The notes under the pieces were generated by a model. That model had not been told where the DNA came from, did no database searches, and saw nothing but the letters and a program-made list of their open reading frames with translations. From JBNJEM01 sp051745935 (GTDB lineage Bacteria; Planctomycetota; Planctomycetia; Pirellulales; Pirellulaceae), in assembly GCA_051745935.1 (NCBI GenBank), contig JBNJEM010000490.1, positions 1 through 6,147 on the forward strand: a DNA stretch of 6,147 nt, written 5' to 3'. Both the position numbers and the translations under genes were made by a program. Positions 4,093 to 6,147 of this stretch are shown here, piece after piece. Position 1 is the stretch's first letter, and each line of letters opens with the position of its first letter.

Positions 4093-5931
4093 TCACTCGT
4101 CACTGCCAGCTTCGCCTTTTTCCTCTCTGCCGCCAATTTCAGGGACGAGAAACCAATTCCGGTCACGGAAGACTAACGGCTCGACCGGGGCCATCGGTTC
4201 CTCGGTTATCCGATGAATGGCCCAGGCGCAGGCGACGCCCGTCGATTCGTGAATTCCATCTCGCCGAAGAATGCTTCGCAAGGCCCGCAACGATTGCGAC
4301 GCGTTCATTCGTCCCAGCGCCACCGCCGACATGCGACGTACCAGGGGATGTTCCGGCTCGTCTGAATCCGTATCGGTCAAACGCTGGCTCAGTTGTCGGG
4401 CCAACCGAGCGTCCGGCTGGTTCGCATGGAGGCACCCGAGGGACCAGATTGCCGCGGCGCGACTGGTCGGATGGAACCCACTATTTTTGGGAATGTATGT
4501 CCGCAGCAATGCATCGGCCGGCATGTGTCGCCTCTTGCCGATGAGTTGAGCGAGATGAGCGAGCTGGATTTCGGTTCCCGCCGCGGGCTTGATGGCCTCT
4601 TTCCGCCAACGATCACTCTTCGCTTCGAAAACGTCGTGGATCCTTTCAATAGTCGAGGGAACATTCAACTGGCACAGGCCCCACGCGGCGGTCGTATGCA
4701 CCTCCATGCGTTCGCTATCCAGCAGCTCCAATAAGCGGTCCGCAATGGCTTTGTCATCCAATGCCACAAGCAACTGGATCGCCTGCTGTTGTCCTCGCCA
4801 CCCGTCCAGGCCCAATACGCGTTCCCCCTCCGCAATCACCGTATCCTGGAGCGACGAGTGGCCAGCCAAATCGACCAGGGATTCGCGGACAAATCGTCTC
4901 AGCGTGGGATTGGGATCGTCCATCAAAGGGCTCAACGAGGCGACGCAATCATCCTTTGGCGTTACGGCCACGGCAATCAACGCTTCCGCGGCGAGACGGC
5001 GTACGTTCACGTCACTCGAATCAATGGCGTGTTCCACCAGCGGCATCACGAGCTCCGCGTCGATACGGAGCAACCGGCGCAGCGCGATGGCCTGCACGGA
5101 GGGTATTGGATCGGTGGCCAGTTCAGCCAATAGTTCCTCGAGTTCCGCGCCTCGATGGCCCAGCAACATTTTGGCTGCCACCAGTCGATCGACCACGGAG
5201 CCGGGGGACTTGTCGGTGACCAGCTCCTTTGCGATGTCCTCCAAACCGCTCTTTTCTAATTCCCCCAGCCCGGTGGCGGCCGCCAGACGCACGGAAGGAG
5301 ACTTCCGGTCATCCAGGGCCAACTCGCGAAGCTTTGGAATCGCACGGGTCTCGCCCAACGTGGTCAGTCCCTGGATGGCCAGAACATGCAAGCGGCGAAA
5401 GGTAATCGGCGAATCCAATCGTTTCAGCCACATTTCCCGCGCTGGCGGGTATCCCCACCGAGCCAGCGCGGGCTCGACCAATTCGGCCGTGTCCAAGTCC
5501 ATGGGAGCCAGATTCTCAAAAAGCAGATCCGCCGCCCGCCGCGCGTCCAAGGTTACCAGTGTTTGAGCAGTAGTCAGTCGAACCATCCGGTCTTGATCCG
5601 GGCGTGCCAGCATCTTCATCAACTGGGGAATGGTTGCCTCCAGGCCAGGCACCCCACGCCCCTCGGCCCGCCCAATGGCCGCCGCCGCTCGCCGCCTCAG
5701 CTCCAATTCCGGCTCCCGCAGGGCTTCCATCCAGAGTTCGACCAAATCGGGAGGAAACACGACTTGTACTTTGGGAGTCGCGAGTTTCGGGTCACGGTAC
5801 ATGGTCCACTCGGATTCATCCACCTGCCCGCGGCCGGGCAACGCGAATGCCCACGTTGCCAGCAAAACGAAAGCTGGGAGGGCGACATGAAGCCAGGATG
5901 GATTCTTTAAACATTGCATCAATCGGTACAT
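4093..5931 (-). CDS. Exported HEAT-repeat protein
   Basis: This encodes a 612-residue protein. The N-terminus has a signal peptide: a short polar start with K9, a hydrophobic stretch at about 14-30 (LHVALPAFVLLATWAFA), and an AFA site suggesting cleavage after A30. No lipobox is visible. From about residue 60 to 555 the chain is a solenoid of HEAT/PBS-lyase-like repeats. Examples are LELRRRAAAAIGRA (about 76-89), SPSVRLAAATGLGELE, IPSVQAIALRRLLRID, DVNVRRLAAEALIAVA and HPLVRRMSAVALGRM (about 528-542). A charged tail (GGREEKGEAGSDE) ends it. Such scaffolds bind proteins; no catalytic domain is seen. Exported HEAT proteins are frequent in planctomycetes, mostly with unknown roles. The ATG at 5931 has no ribosome binding site; M5 (5919) is an alternative that would keep the signal peptide. 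It converges with the aldolase gene, and R3 lies 41 nt upstream. Confidence 0.9.
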   Translation of the reverse strand: MYRLMQCLKNPSWLHVALPAFVLLATWAFALPGRGQVDESEWTMYRDPKLATPKVQVVFPPDLVELWMEALREPELELRRRAAAAIGRAEGRGVPGLEATIPQLMKMLARPDQDRMVRLTTAQTLVTLDARRAADLLFENLAPMDLDTAELVEPALARWGYPPAREMWLKRLDSPITFRRLHVLAIQGLTTLGETRAIPKLRELALDDRKSPSVRLAAATGLGELEKSGLEDIAKELVTDKSPGSVVDRLVAAKMLLGHRGAELEELLAELATDPIPSVQAIALRRLLRIDAELVMPLVEHAIDSSDVNVRRLAAEALIAVAVTPKDDCVASLSPLMDDPNPTLRRFVRESLVDLAGHSSLQDTVIAEGERVLGLDGWRGQQQAIQLLVALDDKAIADRLLELLDSERMEVHTTAAWGLCQLNVPSTIERIHDVFEAKSDRWRKEAIKPAAGTEIQLAHLAQLIGKRRHMPADALLRTYIPKNSGFHPTSRAAAIWSLGCLHANQPDARLARQLSQRLTDTDSDEPEHPLVRRMSAVALGRMNASQSLRALRSILRRDGIHESTGVACAWAIHRITEEPMAPVEPLVFRDRNWFLVPEIGGREEKGEAGSDE

Positions 5932-5972
5932 GGGTCACCAGGCGTGTAGCAAAGGCAAACAGAGGTTATTGA

Positions 5973-6146
5973 CTCAAAGTGTAAACGTTTCACGTCCTTC
6001 GAACGGCCCAGACGCTGGAAAAGCCCTGGTTTCAGGTCGTGTCGAGGTGGATCGAATTGGAACCCGTGACGGGTGCCGTCCTGGCCGCGAAGGCCCCGAA
6101 CCCCGGGCTTTACCAGCTAGTCGAGACATGAAGCTTACAGTTTGAG
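5973..6146 (+). repeat. R3: second 174-nt short-form copy of the R1 element
   Basis: R3 has the same length as R1, with six substitutions and no gaps. It has the same ends, CTCAAAGTGTAA and TTACAGTTTGAG, and the same internal stem segments. One substitution lengthens an apical hairpin: ACCCG (6062-6066) pairs with CGGGT (6070-6074), where R1 has only four pairs. Another (CCAGG to CGAGG) breaks an alternative CCTGG/CCAGG pairing, which argues against that alternative. The left flank (GGTTATTGA) differs from the TTTAAT beside R1 and R2, which places the left border at CTCAAA. The right flank is cut by the window end one base after the element. It lies just upstream of the HEAT gene, pointing away from it. 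Confidence 0.9.
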
Positions 6147-6147
6147 T

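Noticed and set aside
4589..5566. 325-residue serine/arginine-rich frame on the plus strand
   Set aside because: It lies wholly antisense to the HEAT-repeat gene; its low-complexity Ser/Arg content is what a GC-rich coding strand gives in reverse.
5930..6145. 71-residue open frame through R3
   Set aside because: It overlaps the HEAT gene start region and reads through a structured repeat; R1 and R3 differ without a synonymous pattern. Not a gene.

Overview
The window (about 6.1 kb, moderately GC-rich) looks like a chromosomal stretch from a bacterium, most likely a planctomycete. This is an inference. It rests on an exported HEAT-repeat protein of a kind abundant in that phylum, an aldolase of the 'aldolase catalytic domain' type often seen there, weak or absent Shine-Dalgarno sequences, and intergenic spaces packed with short structured repeats. 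No rRNA, tRNA or CRISPR array was recognised.

Layout. Positions 1-92 (minus strand) hold the first 30 codons of a MNT-type nucleotidyltransferase that runs off the left edge. Positions 93-1183 are a decayed accessory strip. It contains a copy of a ~100-nt repeat module, a 16-nt tandem duplication ending in a GGGTC-A-GACCC palindrome, a wrecked Rpn/YhgA-like nuclease gene split by a 114-bp insert, and the 3' stump of an IS200-like (Y1/REP-associated) transposase. Positions 1184-2071 (minus) encode an intact HAD-superfamily phosphatase. Positions 2072-2949 form a long gap between divergent genes, with two copies of an interspersed inverted-repeat element (R1, R2). Positions 2950-3933 (plus) encode an intact HMGL-like/DmpG-type aldolase, followed by a probable intrinsic terminator. 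Positions 4093-5931 (minus, convergent) encode a 612-residue exported HEAT-repeat protein. A third element copy (R3) lies just upstream of its start and ends at the window edge.

How the parts relate. The three intact genes form no operon: HAD and aldolase diverge across the repeat-rich gap, and aldolase and HEAT protein converge. HAD and aldolase may both act on small phosphorylated or keto-acid metabolites, but nothing here proves a shared pathway.

The most interesting content is the repeats. R1 and R3 (174 nt each, 6 differences) have near-perfect terminal inverted repeats, and successive paired segments let the whole unit fold into one long imperfect hairpin. R2 is a diverged copy that keeps the basal stem while its apex has been rebuilt. 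R2 also carries a 103-nt second module inserted at a definable point. The same second module occurs alone upstream of the nucleotidyltransferase, and a diverged copy appears to be the insert that broke the Rpn gene. This points to two small non-autonomous elements, one nested in the other, that occupy gene-start-proximal gaps.
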